NCBI GenBank assembly: GCA_020809705.1 | Contig: CP085829.1 | Location: 4,092,001 to 4,156,000, forward strand | DNA: 64,000 nt | Direction of reading: 5' to 3' | Origin: Calonectria ilicicola | Taxonomy: Eukaryota > Ascomycota > Sordariomycetes > Hypocreales > Nectriaceae | Part shown: in pieces, positions 24,302 to 37,400 of the stretch | Layout of the letters: every line of letters begins with the position of its first letter | Numbering within the stretch: the stretch's first letter is position 1 | Position numbers and translations under genes: made by a program | The notes under the pieces: generated by a model | What the model was told of the DNA's origin: nothing | Databases searched by the model: none | The model's input: the letters and a program-made list of their open reading frames with translations, nothing else

Positions 24302-24332
24302 GAAAAAAAAAAGAAAAAAAAAAAAAAAAAAA
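24302..24332. repeat. A-rich homopolymer tract
   Basis: Near-pure A run of about 30 nt interrupted by single G residues, followed within 100 bp by an AT-rich island. Confidence 0.85.
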
Positions 24333-26435
24333 GAGGAAACTTGGGTTGAACAGCGAAGCAAACATGATGTTTTACCCTATTGCGGTTAGAAAATCTCAAA
24401 ATTTCCCGCTAAGTCGCAACACAGCACAATCAGTGTACTCGATGGATTAAAACACATGTTTTGATAAAATAATAATAATTATTTGATTTCAAATGATAGT
24501 GATGTTTCAGTTTGTTTATTTTATCTCATAAAAATTATTTCGGCTTGTTTCTGATCGATGTAAGATTTTTTTATCAATTTTTTGATACTGATATCACAGC
24601 ACTTAATTAAGGAAGGGGCTGGTTATCAATCGCACGTTTTAGCCAGCTTAGCACAAACGCGACGGATTTTCAGGGCACTTCTTTAGGGACCTCCCAGTAA
24701 CAGTGAACCCTGAAGGGTCGGATCTGGGTCGGTGCGCATCAATTCGGTCACAGTCACTCGTAGCTTACGCCATGTTGATTAATGAACAGTCATCTTTTCC
24801 ATTCGATTTGCTATCTACCTATCACACAATATTCTGCACACAGACAATCTTATTCTCGTATCCAGTGTGCCCTGGTTTCAGCTCCCTTCCTTCAGCCGCC
24901 TGGCTGGCTGGGCTGGGGCCGCCACCCAAAAGCCCGTCCATCTTGCATCATCAGCCTCGTAAGAGCCCCGGAAATAAACCTGCATCTGCATCTGTCAGAA
25001 TGAAAGAAGGATGAAAAAATCTTCAAAGACAAGATGGCACAGCCTGCATAAGCCCAAATTGCCGACTCCACATATCTTGTTCAAAATGTTGGGGTCTGAA
25101 ACAAGGCCTGCTGTACTAAGCGAAGATCGCAACAGTACCACCTCTGAGCGGTGATCATTTACCAGTTCGTCCACTCGCCTTTCAGCATTTCCCCTGTCAA
25201 AGACTCGCCCTCAGGCTCAGACGTCATTGTTGGTCATGGCCCATCTTCCCGCCCCCACGCGGTTCAACGACAAGAAGCGTGAAATGAGACTTTTGCTTGC
25301 CCGCTTGGCTTGTGCAAGACATGAACAGCCCGAAATGACTTCAAGAGAGAAAGGGAGCATTCTGAATCTCACATTTCATCCTACACTCTGTTCCACACTA
25401 GCCCTGTCCACGGCCACGGCGAAACGGCGAACGGCCCCTCTTTTTGCACTGACCTGCATGACGCAGTTGTCCAGGGGGAGTGTCCGGTCATGACCTCATC
25501 CTCACAGGCGATCGCCACCCTAGTTCACGTTGAACATGTGTCACTTCAAAATTCCGCCCAATGCTAGGCCTCACTCCTCCAGGGTTACCGCGGGAGAATG
25601 AACGAGAGGGGTGTACTTGGACTCACATCCTTAGCACCATGCATTGGCGGATCCAAAGTTGCCAGACATCACACGACCAGGCAGTTGGAGTGCGTCAAAA
25701 GAGTCACGGGAAGAAACCAGACAATTTTGCTAAATCTAATGTAAATTCAAAAAATTCCAACGTCACTGACATGGTATAAACTAAACTATTTCAATATCCC
25801 CAACACCTTACCGTGCGCTCAAGTGCACGATCCCAAAATTCCGAACCAAAAAACAAAACCTCCTAATTCCATATTACCGCGTAGTAATGTTCGTATTCCA
25901 CCGATCTAAGTGCCAATCACTTTTGATTTCCCGAACGCTGTGCAAACAAAAAAGTAATAAAAAAAATCCAGTCCTTGAGAAAAGAAATTGTAAGAAGTCA
26001 AGTGTCCATATCCATCCATCATCCACTCAATTCATTTTCCTCCATCATTCTTCACCTTCCAACCGCCCGCGACCTTCCAAACGGAAAAACATTGTGGGTA
26101 TCTTAATAAAAGGAAATAGCCCCTTGGTCGATGCCCTCCTCCTCCGCGCGCGCGTGTGCATTGCTGGTAGTACAGGTCGCCCTTTGAGTCTTTGTCTTGG
26201 GACAAAAGAAAGTATTGATCTCTAGGACGAGAGAGACGTTTAAGGAAATCCATGTGGCGGGTTATCCAAACGGAGATCCAGGGAATATGAGGTAGTGTAC
26301 AGTCTTTGTGGCCTTTCCAATCCGGTGGGGGGCTTGGGTTATAATGTTGGCCGAATCAAAGTGTCCTCGGTAAGTAGTAGTAGTTATAATAGGAAACAGA
26401 TACAAGTCCAGGGATGGTCCATGGGCAGTCCGTTT

Positions 26436-27698
26436 TTATTTGGTGGGGTTTCTCAGGATCTCTTCACAGTTGGCGTCGAACCTGAGGTTAAAGAGACGGA
26501 CGTTGGTCATAAACTTTTCCGTCTTGGCGAGCTCTCGGTCTCGGCCAAAGAGGGTCTCGACAAACTCGACACCGGCGTTCTTGCCGAGTCCAGCCTGCTT
26601 TCTCTTGGCGGCCTTGAGCATAGGGGCTTCACAGGCCTTGAGGAGGGCCCTGAGCTTCTCAGTGAGGCGCTCACCGCCATCGATGAATTCTTCAACGAGG
26701 TCGCGGTTCTCAGCGCTGCGCACTCGGCCAACGACCTCCTCAGCCCGCTTCACCTTGCCGGCTAGTTGAATAAGTAGAAGCCACAGCTCACCGGCCATAT
26801 CAGAGATGGGGGTGGCTGGGCCAGAGTGGTAGACAGTCCAGTCGTAGATCCACTTGCCAAGGCTGTTGGCATCGAAAACGCTACCTAGAAGCAGAATGGG
26901 CTCCTCGGTGGGATCCCAGTTCTTAAGTGAGTATCCAGGAGGAATGCGGTGCCTCTTGGCATCAGCCTCTGTGGCCTTGGGAGGAGATGGAGGCTGCTTT
27001 GCACGGGCAGCAGCACTGGCTCCGGGTCGGACTGTCTGGGGCCGGGGAGGCACAGCGGTAGATGAGCGGCGAGTGTGGGAGAAGCTGGTAGGAGGTCGAG
27101 CATGGGGAGGCTGCTGGTACATGGGCGGTTCTCGGCCATCTCGACCATAGTATTCGTCGTACATGGCGGCGGACTGGGCACCCTGCAGGCAGTCGTCGTA
27201 ATTAGTGTACCATCCCCCATCAAGGTCTCGGGAATAGAGCGAAGATCTGCGTTGGTGATGATTGGAACGAGATTGTGCAGGGAGCACGTAGGTGTGACCC
27301 AGCGCTTCGATGATCTCGTCCTCGTCGGATTCTCCATATGGGGTGGAAGCCCGGACATAGGTAAACGAGTATCGGCGGTCGCGCTTAGAGGAGCGCGGAG
27401 ATGACCCGGAAGGCCTGCGCGACGAAAAATGTTTGGAACTCACATCTGCCGTGCTATATTGCCCGTTGCTGTTGTAGCGGGGGGAATCCTTAGGCGGTCG
27501 AGGGCTAAACTCGCCGCCTGTCGTAGAGTAACTGTTGAAGCGGCCGTGGGCGGCTCGTGTGGCGGGACGACGGGGTGTCGCCGTCTCAGCCCAGCCTGGC
27601 CGAGGCGAGGGGGTAGGAGTAGCTGACGACATCCTCGAGTAGGCGTCGTATTCGTGGACCGGTGTTGATCCAGGAGTTCGTGGTGAATGGTAACTCAT
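26436..27698 (-). CDS. Conserved fungal protein with disordered N-terminus and helical C-terminal domain
   Basis: Single-exon 420-aa protein. Residues 1-250 are Ser/Pro/Arg/Tyr-rich and predicted disordered, with many SP, TP and RRxS sites that could be phosphorylated. From about residue 251 (RIPPGYSLKNWDPTEEPI) a conserved ordered domain begins, with hydrophobic helices and a KW-IYDW motif, running to the end. Homologues in related fungi are usually given uninformative names, such as vegetative cell wall protein gp1-like; the sequence has no signal peptide, so a wall role is doubtful. The start at 27698 (MSYHSPRTPG) is preferred; an in-frame ATG at 27767 would add 23 residues. Function unknown. 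Confidence 0.85.
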   Translation of the reverse strand: MSYHSPRTPGSTPVHEYDAYSRMSSATPTPSPRPGWAETATPRRPATRAAHGRFNSYSTTGGEFSPRPPKDSPRYNSNGQYSTADVSSKHFSSRRPSGSSPRSSKRDRRYSFTYVRASTPYGESDEDEIIEALGHTYVLPAQSRSNHHQRRSSLYSRDLDGGWYTNYDDCLQGAQSAAMYDEYYGRDGREPPMYQQPPHARPPTSFSHTRRSSTAVPPRPQTVRPGASAAARAKQPPSPPKATEADAKRHRIPPGYSLKNWDPTEEPILLLGSVFDANSLGKWIYDWTVYHSGPATPISDMAGELWLLLIQLAGKVKRAEEVVGRVRSAENRDLVEEFIDGGERLTEKLRALLKACEAPMLKAAKRKQAGLGKNAGVEFVETLFGRDRELAKTEKFMTNVRLFNLRFDANCEEILRNPTK

Positions 27699-28460
27699 GA
27701 TCCTGTGTTGCAGCGATGCCCAACTGACATCCGCTTGTATGAAATCAAAACAACCGCTCGCCTCCACTCCGTTGATGGGTGTCGGTGATCGTGATGCTTC
27801 TTTTCTGTAGGGTTTTAGAATTTTTTTGGTGAGTTTTCTAAGTGGTTATGATGCGTAGTCGCACTGCAGTCAGAATGTCCTTCTGCTGTTCGCAGTCAAT
27901 TCTGTTCAACTGAAATCGGGGACGCGTGTGTGGTTGCGCCCAGAAGAGGATGTTCGGTAAGGCCCGTCACCTCGGTATGTAGTCGGATGGGAAAGGGTTA
28001 GAGATGTGAATTTCTTCTGCGAACATGACCGGTCTGTCTTTTATCTTTCCTCCGTGGAGGCTGTCGAAGCCAAGTCCAGTGGAACCTGGTCGTGGTGACG
28101 AGAATACGCTGGTTGCTTCGCGAAGCCCCAGCTGACGTTGATTTGTAAAAGAGCGAAGCCGTCGGCACCGACGTGCTAGATGTTCTGTGGTGTTGAGGGG
28201 TTTCTGTGATTGGCAATTGCCAAGATGCTGGAAAGGAGAGAAAAAGAGAGGCCCGGTGCGGGCGTGTGTCGAGATATATATTATTCCAGCCCTGGCGAGT
28301 TGTGTGGGCACGGTTGACTGCCCAAGCGGGCTCGGGCAGGGGGTGTGCTTGAGGGTGCGAAAAGCGCAAGGAGGGAGGGGCAACCGGCATGCAGCAGGGG
28401 TGGAGAAAAGAACAGGGGAGTGGTGTGTAGCATGGGCAACCATGCAGTGTGGTAGGTGTG

Positions 28461-28499
28461 GTAGGGGGTCGGGGTAGGGGGTCGGGGTAGGGGGTCGGG
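28461..28499. repeat. Three perfect G-rich 13-mers
   Basis: Unit GTAGGGGGTCGGG is repeated three times without mismatch, followed by a decayed fourth copy. The runs of G5 and G3-G4 fit a G-quadruplex-forming pattern on the + strand. It lies 763-801 bp upstream of the minus-strand gene starting at 27698. Confidence 0.9.
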
Positions 28500-31400
28500 G
28501 ATAGGAGCAGAGAGGGTCGAAGAGGCGGTCCCAGGCCTGGAGTTTGCGCCTGCCCTCCGCCTGCCCTCCGTATCCTTGGCGCCCGAGGGAGGATGGGTGC
28601 AGGGCAGGCAGTGCACACAGACAATGACTCTTTCTCGTTTCTGGCGGGCAACGGTACGTACCGCTGCTGCGGGAGGTGTGTGCTTAGCAGCGCTTAGTCA
28701 CTTTTGTAGAAGTTTCGGGGGCGGTGCGTGTACGGTGTAGATCAAACTCTGACCGCACTGTCCCTCACCCACCAATCTGTCGCTGAGCTGCTAGATGACG
28801 AAGGTGACGCATCAATCGCTGCGCAATGCACACACTGGGGCGCTGCAACGGCAATGCGCTGGGTGCGCTGCTCTGCGCTGTGCGATAATGCTGCACTCCG
28901 CTGCCAGGAAAAAAAATTTTTCCCTGGTGTGCGTTTTCTCAGTCAGGGTGCTGATAAATCCTCGTCGTCCTTAGCGAGCGACCCAAGCTTTTTGTTGGGC
29001 TCAGTCTCGTCTCGCTGCTTCCACTAGCTCCTGGCTCCCGCTCGCACAATCGAGCATTCAGCTGAGCGGATGACTCAATCGCTCTCAGCAAGCCGGGCAA
29101 TCAATGTCTTCGTTGATTGACTCGACAATGCGATGGATGGAGGGAGGCGGCGAAAAAGAAAATAGGGGTGCCCCAGCTGAATGCCTCGGATTGACCTCTT
29201 GCCGGAAAGGAGCGCCCGTCCACACACACTCACACAGGGCCGAATAGCAACACCAACAGGAGCCTGCAGTCCTGGTGCAGTCCTGGCGTAGTCCTGGCAG
29301 GTAGGGTCCTCCGCTGTACAAAGCAAATGATTCCAATTGCGATAGCAGGCCAAGAGCGCTGTTTGGCGGACCCAGCTGTCGCTTCAGCTGAGCAAGGACG
29401 GGGGTGCCTGTAGCTGGAAAATAAGCCTGCTCTCCGCAGCGTGCTCCGTGCTCCGTGCTTCAGCGCTCACTCAACACACGTACACAGATACGCACACTCT
29501 CGCAATTGCACCCGCTCGCACAAGTTCGCACAATTGCTAATTTCTCTCGATCCTCTCGTTTCTTTTCCTTGGTGGCTTCGTCTCAGGCGAAAACAAATCC
29601 CAGCCACATGGCGCAAGGGTCGAGAAAAGTCTGACGATGAGACCACAAATAAGCCCTTGTGAAAAAAATTTCAACGGATGCTTTGCTTTTTCCTGTGTTT
29701 CCCGCGTCCCTCGCTCGCAGCAGGGCTTGTGTGAGAAGTGATAGCAGAAAGGCCCAGACAAGCCGCTCCGAAAGAGTCACCTTGGGCGGGTCTACAGCCT
29801 CGTTCCCTCTCCACCAAAGTGCCAGTCAAATTTATCGGTGGAGAGTAAGCGAGATGACGGCCTGGGATGGATTCCTATCGTCCGCCGTTCCGGATGTGTG
29901 CGAAACCCTTCCGGTGAAAAATTTTCCTTCTACTTAGGCTTCTAGGCGCGCGCCGGCGGCAAAGACAGAGCAGGGGCCACAGCAGACAGCCAGTCGGCTC
30001 GGTGTGATTCAGAGACCGCCCAGTTGATCGGTCGGTCCACCTCCTAGCCCCGGCGTCAACGGGTAGAGGGTACGGGTGCAAACAGACCTTGGCTACCTAA
30101 TTTATCTTTTTGCTAGCCTGGCCCTTGGCTGCCGTCGACGGATGCAATGGAGCCCGGAAGAAATACGAGCTGGTTCTACAGGGACAAGGCTGGCGAGTCA
30201 AGCTGCTGCCTTTCCTTTCTTCTGTGGTCGCTGGAGAAGGAAAAAAACTCTTTCTGGCGAGATGTCGATAGCCAAATGAACAAGCGAGTCGCTGTCGGTC
30301 AATCCAAGTCAAAATGAAGCGAGATCCAAGATGCTTCGATGACGAAGGTCGTCAGCCTGGAATGAAGGGTCGCGGTCGTGCCCGCGTTTGGGTTATGGTG
30401 CGCGATCCTTGTCCTCGCGCGTGGCGAGATGGTTTGTTTTATATTCGATTCTCGGCCAACAAGGCTGCGACAGCAGGCAGCCACTGTGACCATGGTGGCG
30501 ACCAGGCTGTGTGTCGCACGTCTGCCTCTATCACCGAAAAGGATGCCAATGACGACAGCAGCGACATCTCAGTGACAGCGGGATGCGAGAAATGACAGCA
30601 TACGCATCTGGAAACGTGGGGAAAGGCTGACGCCTTTCTTTCGATTAAGCCCTTGTTCTGCTTGCGCGTGGAATAGCACGCTCTCACTCGTCGCTTTCCC
30701 ACACTAATACGCATGCATTATCAGCCTGATCTCGGGTTGTGTCCTTACATATTATTGCCTTCCCGATCAAGTGTCCACGTATGCAGGTGTGACATACCTT
30801 GTGACCGATGCCCTTTCTCAACTTGGCACACCACCATACCAACCACAGCCGATTTTGAACAATTCACCATCACATGCACGGTGCCGCCTGTGCAATTGGG
30901 GTGCTCGTTTGAGCAAGGGTTGTTTACCTTTTATCCACTGGCTGGGCTTTGCGGACTTTTGCCTGTGGAGGTTACGCACCTGCTGTGCGGAGATGACGCT
31001 CGGATTTGCCGGCTATTATCACTTCTCCGATATCCTCGATCAGGTTTTTATCGTCAGCGTGGCCCCGCGGTTAAGCACGACATTTCAAGGCAGAGACCAC
31101 AATGGTGACCGTGTTACATGATAACCGGTGAGGCGAGCAATTAACGGCCGCGAAGGACACATGGGAGCGACATGGCTACCCCCCTGCATTAACTACGACT
31201 TCTATAGAAACTTCCTTGGAAGAAGCTGATTTTGGGTTGACGGGATCCAATACGACGGATACCACGACTTACAGGCCACGGAAGGGAAGCCAGATAGGCC
31301 TAGGTCAACTTCTCCGCACGGCGGGGAAGAGGGAAATGGGGACATCGTGCATCGGGGTGCGTACCCCCGGTACTATGCTCCATCCCCTTGGTGCATGTCC

Positions 31401-34400
31401 AACCCTGGACCGGAGAGACGGCTCGCGAATGGGGTCCTTTCCAGCGGGCTGCGATACGACAGCTTCTTCCAGAGCAGGCAAGCGCAATACCACCCGTCGC
31501 CCACCGTCCCGGCCCATCCACTCTCCCCGCTATCCATTTCCGTCTCTAGACTCGCCGGGCCGCGCTAGTCTACCCAGAGTCTCTTTTTTGTCACAGACTC
31601 AGTTGACCGGCTTGTGCAACCCAACTTTATACTTTAGTCCGTCCGAAGAGCGTTGAAAGGGAAGCTTGGTCGGCTTCGAGTCTGCTTCTTCTTTCTATTT
31701 TTTTTTCTTCCTAGTCCAATCAGTGGCGTCTCATTCGTCATGCCGGCCGAGTGTGGCCTCGACCTGCACACTAGGCCATTTTACCTTTTTATTGGCTCCT
31801 CTGCGCTCGACGCCGAAGGGCCAGACCCAAAAACCTCGTAGCACACTGGCCCAGGCTTTGGTAGTTGATTGGGCAGGTGCTCAAAGCTATCAAGCCTTGG
31901 AATGAGAAGCGGTGTCTCACCGGCTCACCGTCTCGGTCCATCTTGGATTCTCGTGCCGTGGCTTCGCGAAGCTGTTGGCCCTTCGTTGCTCCGTCTCAGA
32001 TCTCGCACATTGTTAAAAAACATTCTTTACACCGTACTCCTCTAGGCGCATGATCACCTGCCAGTCAGCCAACAATGGCAAGCGCACACTCTCATGCGTA
32101 CACAACGATGAAGCAATTTTTAGCGTATCGAGTTCCATACCCGTGGCACACTCAAGTAGCCTCGTGCGGCTAGCTTATGACGACAAACCCTACCCTCCAG
32201 TTTTCGTCAGTGAGTCCACAATCCCGAGCATGGGTCCGGCGTCTCAACTTACACCAATGATGTAAATGGATCCTCCAAGAATTTTGTTGAATGTGCACGA
32301 GCTGTCAAGGTCTATTCAACCATGATCCTGGACAATTCATTACCCGGACCTTCAGTTTCATTACCCGCGAATTACCAAATGTGCTCTGTGGATGTGCGAA
32401 CCGAGGGCTATCTGCGCCCCGGATACAGGGGTTAAAGGGTTTCACCGACATATCCGTGAAAGATGTGCCATGGATATGCCCTGGTTGCCATGGTTGGCCA
32501 GGATTGGAAAAGAGCAACTGGAGAAAAAAATCCTGGAGCCGGAGATGGAGCGCGCAGAGGCCTGTAAGCCGCAAGACCAGGGCTATGTCCTTTGTCGGTG
32601 TCGCCCAGGGTGTACATCAAGGGTCCCCCATGCGCCTACTCGCGTGCCTGCGTCCCAGAAGACGGTCACTGAGGTTAGCGGCCATGGCAGCGGCTCCAGG
32701 CCCTAATGCACCGCAATGACAGCGGCCCAGCGATCCAGGCAGCGGGACTTGTCCAGACGCGGGGAGTCCTTGGGTACGGCATGTATTGTGGATGCGCGGG
32801 CAACGGACCGTCCTCCGGCGAGTCCACCATACATCCAATATTGTTTATCCCCATGCATCATGGATCCTACAGCCTTGTCCACGATCAAGGTAATTTTTTT
32901 TTTTTTTTGGCCCTTGGTGACCGTAATTTTGTCAGCGGTGGCCAAAATTGCTGAGCCCAATTGCCTGCCCAGTGGAGAGCAAGACGCATCCACCGCGCCT
33001 TTGCGGGAACAGAGCACCGATTTTTTTTTTTTTCGCGGCCTTTCAGCAAGTGGTCTCGCTTCTCAAACGTACACAGACGAGCTCCAACCTTAAAGCCGCT
33101 GCAACTACCCATACAGTACGTGCACAGTCCTCCGGCCGAGACTCAGACGCTCGGTCTGGGCACACTCACCTTGCCTTCATGTCTCTAGACCCGAGATTAA
33201 GGTCACGATAATGGGGTCATTGAGAAACAAGAAATGCCCTTTCCCACACCAGCGTCGCACGCCCCCTGCTCTGCCTTTTTGGGGCGGTAATGATAGTGGC
33301 CCAACCGACGGGCAACGCGATGGCGGTGCTAGGCACCATGTTTCGCACACTAATCTGGAAGCAAAATAATAAATAAATAAAATCAGGATCAGTGTCAGCG
33401 CCATCTGCCTTGCCCTAGCAATGGCGCCTCCCTGCCGAATGGGTTACACAGCCGCCGACCGTTGCCCTGGCTTCAAGGTGGTTACCTCGTGTCGAGTTGG
33501 ACCCAGAACATGCCCAATTGTATGCCAAACTTGTCAATGGTTCCAGAGATGACGCATTGACTGAAGCTTGATCGCATCGCTTGATGAATCCCAACGGCTT
33601 CTACTACACAAAGCCCTGCCATGTCATGCAAGACAAGTTCAAAGAAAAAATTTTGCGTCCCTGGTCACAGACTTGGCGTGTCTCGTCTCAGCTACTGCTG
33701 CTTGCTTGGGTTGGAACTGGCTGGTTGACACGCAGGGTGACCAGCCAGGACTTTTTGCATCGTCCAGAAACGAGGACAAAGCCACCGCAAGGCGTCGAAT
33801 TACTTACACGCCTCACTCCCCTGCACGCCCTCCATTTACCTGGGTCCCGGCCGATAGTGGCCGCCTAGAGGTGCTGGCCAGGAATCCCATCCCCATTCCC
33901 GTCCATTAATCAATCCGTCCCATCCCCCTGGAAGAAGCCCTGTCCAGAACCCCTGCCGGCACACCTGGTCAAAGTGTTATGAAGACTGAAAATTTTTTCA
34001 TTGTTTTCTTTTGACGACAAGCAATCTATGTCGCGGCATCTCATTTCGCCGAGGACCCATCAAACAAGCCCTACTTTGTATGGGTGCCTCAATCATCATT
34101 ACGGATAATGCGCCCAGACTGATCTAGAAGAATGGCGGCGGATACGGCACCACATCTGGCGAAGAACGAGATTTTTTTTTTTTTTTCTTCAAGAGAGCCT
34201 CGGGGGGTGGATGGGCGGGATATGACTCATAATAAGCATCTGCCTCCTCTTGGTCTGCCCTGCTGTCAGTGAGTATCTGCACCATCATGTATGCTCTCCC
34301 AACGAACCCTCGCGTTTGCTGTATTGATGTCCAAACATGCGCCCGCCCTGTCGAATCGGACCCGCCTCGGACCCTGGTCTTCTCTCTGATTGGCACGGTC

Positions 34401-37400
34401 ACACGCACTCACTCACACAAACACCGCCCAGTCGTCCACGTCGCTGATGCTGTCTGCAGGTAAAGCAAGGCGACAAGATCCAGACACATCGAGAAGAGTG
34501 CCGCCAAGGTGTTGGTGAGGTGTGTAGAAAAACCAAGCTTCCCCGTCCATTACCACCCCCTTGGAAGTCAAAAGGCGGCCTCGGCCGGGTTCCACCAAAC
34601 CCTTCCCATCATCCGTCTTTACATCCTGGACCAGGCTGGTCTACCTGGAGACGATTGCCTCTACCCTAACCCGACGGCCCATCTCTATTCGCTCCCTCTT
34701 GAAAGATCCAAACAACAGGTGCGCCAGCCCTCGCTACCCCTCCAAAAATAGGGCCCTGCCTTGAAGACCGCCCTTTCCAAGTGCCCCTCCATAGCCGTAG
34801 TGTACATGCCAACCCAACAAAGACAGCCCTCACCGACTCTTTCACACAAAGCCGACGGCGTTGCTCGGCTACGCACCAGTGATGAATCTGCTATTATCGC
34901 GGGGTCATATCAAGGTGACAACATCCCACTCCACAATGACACGGCGGTGCGTTTAGGATCGCCCAAGGTGTAGGTGACTGCATTCAGACCGAAGAGTGTT
35001 TGTGTGAGTGCGTGTGTGTATGTGCCTCATGAGTGGTGATTGATGGATGACTGCTCCCTACGTACATGACGTCTAAGTCAAGACGGTCTAGACAAAGAGA
35101 CTGGTGCAGGACAAAGTCGGCGGCATATGCATGCCTGAACCTCTTGGCCCTGATTCTTGGGGCCAATTTACCTTCTGTCAAAGATTTTTGGTGTCTTCTG
35201 CTGCAGAGAAGCTGCCGTCAAGAGTGGATGCCGTCACTGGCCGCCCACACAGTGTTGTCGCACCCATCTTGGAGAGAAGACGGAAACCCATCGTGCAGAT
35301 GCAGGGCCGGGGGAGAGACATCAAAAAGCAAGGCGCGAGACATGATGGCGCCTGCCGCCGCTAGAGGTGCCCGCTACGTCTGCGAAGTTCGAGGCGGCTC
35401 GGGAAGAGGGGACGGCCGAGTAGCGCCAGTCACTAACGCGGACAGGGGGGTGTAAAGGCACGCCAAAAAAAAAAATTATGACGACGTTGCTTTTTCCCAC
35501 AAAAAATTGGGATTTCCAGAGAAGAACGGCGGCCATGGTCGCTCGAAGGGGCCGCCCCTCCTCCTTGTCTCTGGGGCGTGTATGCTTCAACTGCAGACTC
35601 TTCCTTAGGGCATGGTCGTAATGGAAACGGCGACAGCGCTGCTGTATGGTCCTGTACACACGCAGACATGTCAAAAGAGGGCAAGGCGAGGGCCGAGGGG
35701 TGTTGGCGGCATGCATGCTCATGGGGCTAGACTTGGACGCTGAGGAATCCGTGACCAATCCCGTCATGTTGCATGCAGAGCGATGGAGCGCTGCGCTTGC
35801 ATCTTGCACGTGTCGGTGACGGAAGACATACCCCTCCAAAGAGCCTACGATGCGGTATCCAGATTTCCAACAAAATCCAGTGGTCCCGTGGTAAGAGTCA
35901 TCATTTGGTCCAGGCTGCTCTGGATCCAACACGTTTATGCCCAGTTTCCAGTGAGCCTGTCGCTGGGGGGCAGGAGGCTCCAGTGATGCGGTGTGGTGAT
36001 AGAATGCCAGTCGAAAAAATTTTCGCACTTTTTTTCAACTCCTACTCGCATTACCGCCGACCGCCGGCGGCCAACAGAACTACTCGACACGAGCGAAGTT
36101 GAAAGGATTTAGGATCCCACATTGGACTTGGAGCTCAGGGCTGATAATGGCCGAGGGCTGCATTATCGCGGTTTTAATCTGCAGGCCGGACAAGTCCCCT
36201 ACCCCCGTTAGACCTTTGTCAGACGTTTGTTGGAAACGATCGAGGGAGAGAAAAAAAAAAATCATTTTAGTGTGTTTTTTTTTTTATTTTTTTATTTTTT
36301 TTTTACACTTCGGTGTGCTAGATCCCTGGGCCATGGTCGCACTGACGCAAGTTCGGGTTTCCCTCATCACCCCCTGGTCAAGCCCGCGGCCAATTATTGC
36401 GACCAGGGGTGTTCTGGCACAGACAAGGGGGGGTAGGCAACCCATGATTCGGTTCCGCGAACCAGGGGTTCCTGTGGAAGCGAAGAAAGAAGAAAAAAAA
36501 ATACCAAAATCTAATCTAAAATTCCATGGGTTTAAAGTTCCCTGGTCGCAAATTACTAAAAAAGGGAGGACGACAAGAGAAAAAAAATTGTTCCCTCGGG
36601 GCATTTGCGCCCAATGGAGGCAGCCAATCCATTTTTTCCCCTTTTGCTCCCGAACCCAATGTTCCCGTCGGAATTGTCGTCATTCCCGGAATTACTCAGC
36701 AGACTTTTTGAAATATGCACGACAGATGAATAATGGATGGGAAATAGCCGGCCGCTGCACCGTATAGTGCTGTACTGTGCTGCTGCATTAATTAATGGGT
36801 GCATCGCGCTGCATTACGCTGTGCTGTGCCTTGGTGTGCTGCATTGCGCGCGCGGTCCCGTGGCCTGCCGAGGCGCGGGAAAGGCATTGCCCAAACTTGT
36901 CGGAGCGGCCCAATCTTGTTTTGCGAATTGATTGTGTGTGTGCTATTCAGAGACATGCGTCCGAGGCGAAGCCATGGGTGCGTTGTCGTTGGATGAGCCA
37001 CGTGGGAGGGAGGGTTGGAGAGGGCTCCAGAATCGAGATGACGGGGATGAAGGGCTCAAGGTGAGAGGCTAGTGGACACCGATGTGGCGGTGCGCTTCCG
37101 AGCACGTGATCCACCCACCCGGCCGGGTCCGCCACCGCCCCGGGGTCCACTCCGACATGATCTCCGTGCCATGTGATCCGGGCTGCAGACGGCTCTCCGG
37201 CGTTTTTACTCGACGACTCTAATCCCACACTCGCTTCGCCCTCCTATCAGAGTGACTCAGCGTGTTACGTGTGCGGATTCTTCTTGATTTTTCGCCTTCT
37301 CGCATGGGATTTCCTTGTTCTTCCTCCCACTTCTCCGTGCTCTGCAAGAGGCCTCCTCTGTTCTCGCCGTCCCCAACAATGCCTTCATGCTGCCAGATTG

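Larger units (their letters stand above)
21271..26435. other. 5-kb gene-free region with microsatellites
   Basis: Lies between the 3' ends of the HAD gene (+) and the disordered-protein gene (-), so it is not needed as a promoter for either. It contains T runs near 22050 and 22110, a T25 run (23168-23192), CA/CG dinucleotide repeats (23310-23337), a GCTCCT-type repeat (23337-23383), an A-rich run (24302-24332) and an AT-rich island at about 24435-24600. ORFs are short, low in complexity and frequently antisense to each other. No gene is supportable. Confidence 0.6.

Noticed and set aside
27630..27767. Longer N-terminus for the disordered protein starting at 27767
   Set aside because: The segment from 27698 (MSYHSPRTPG) matches the composition of the rest of the protein; the extra 23 residues do not.
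35321..36028. 235-codon minus-strand ORF in the 12-kb gene-free block
   Set aside because: Amino-acid content looks random, poly-Lys/Phe comes from homopolymers, and no family resemblance or splice partner was seen.
36372..36408. 9-bp inverted repeat CCCCTGGTC ... GACCAGGGG
   Set aside because: Short stem with a 19-nt spacer in repeat-rich DNA; no terminator run or transcript signal nearby.
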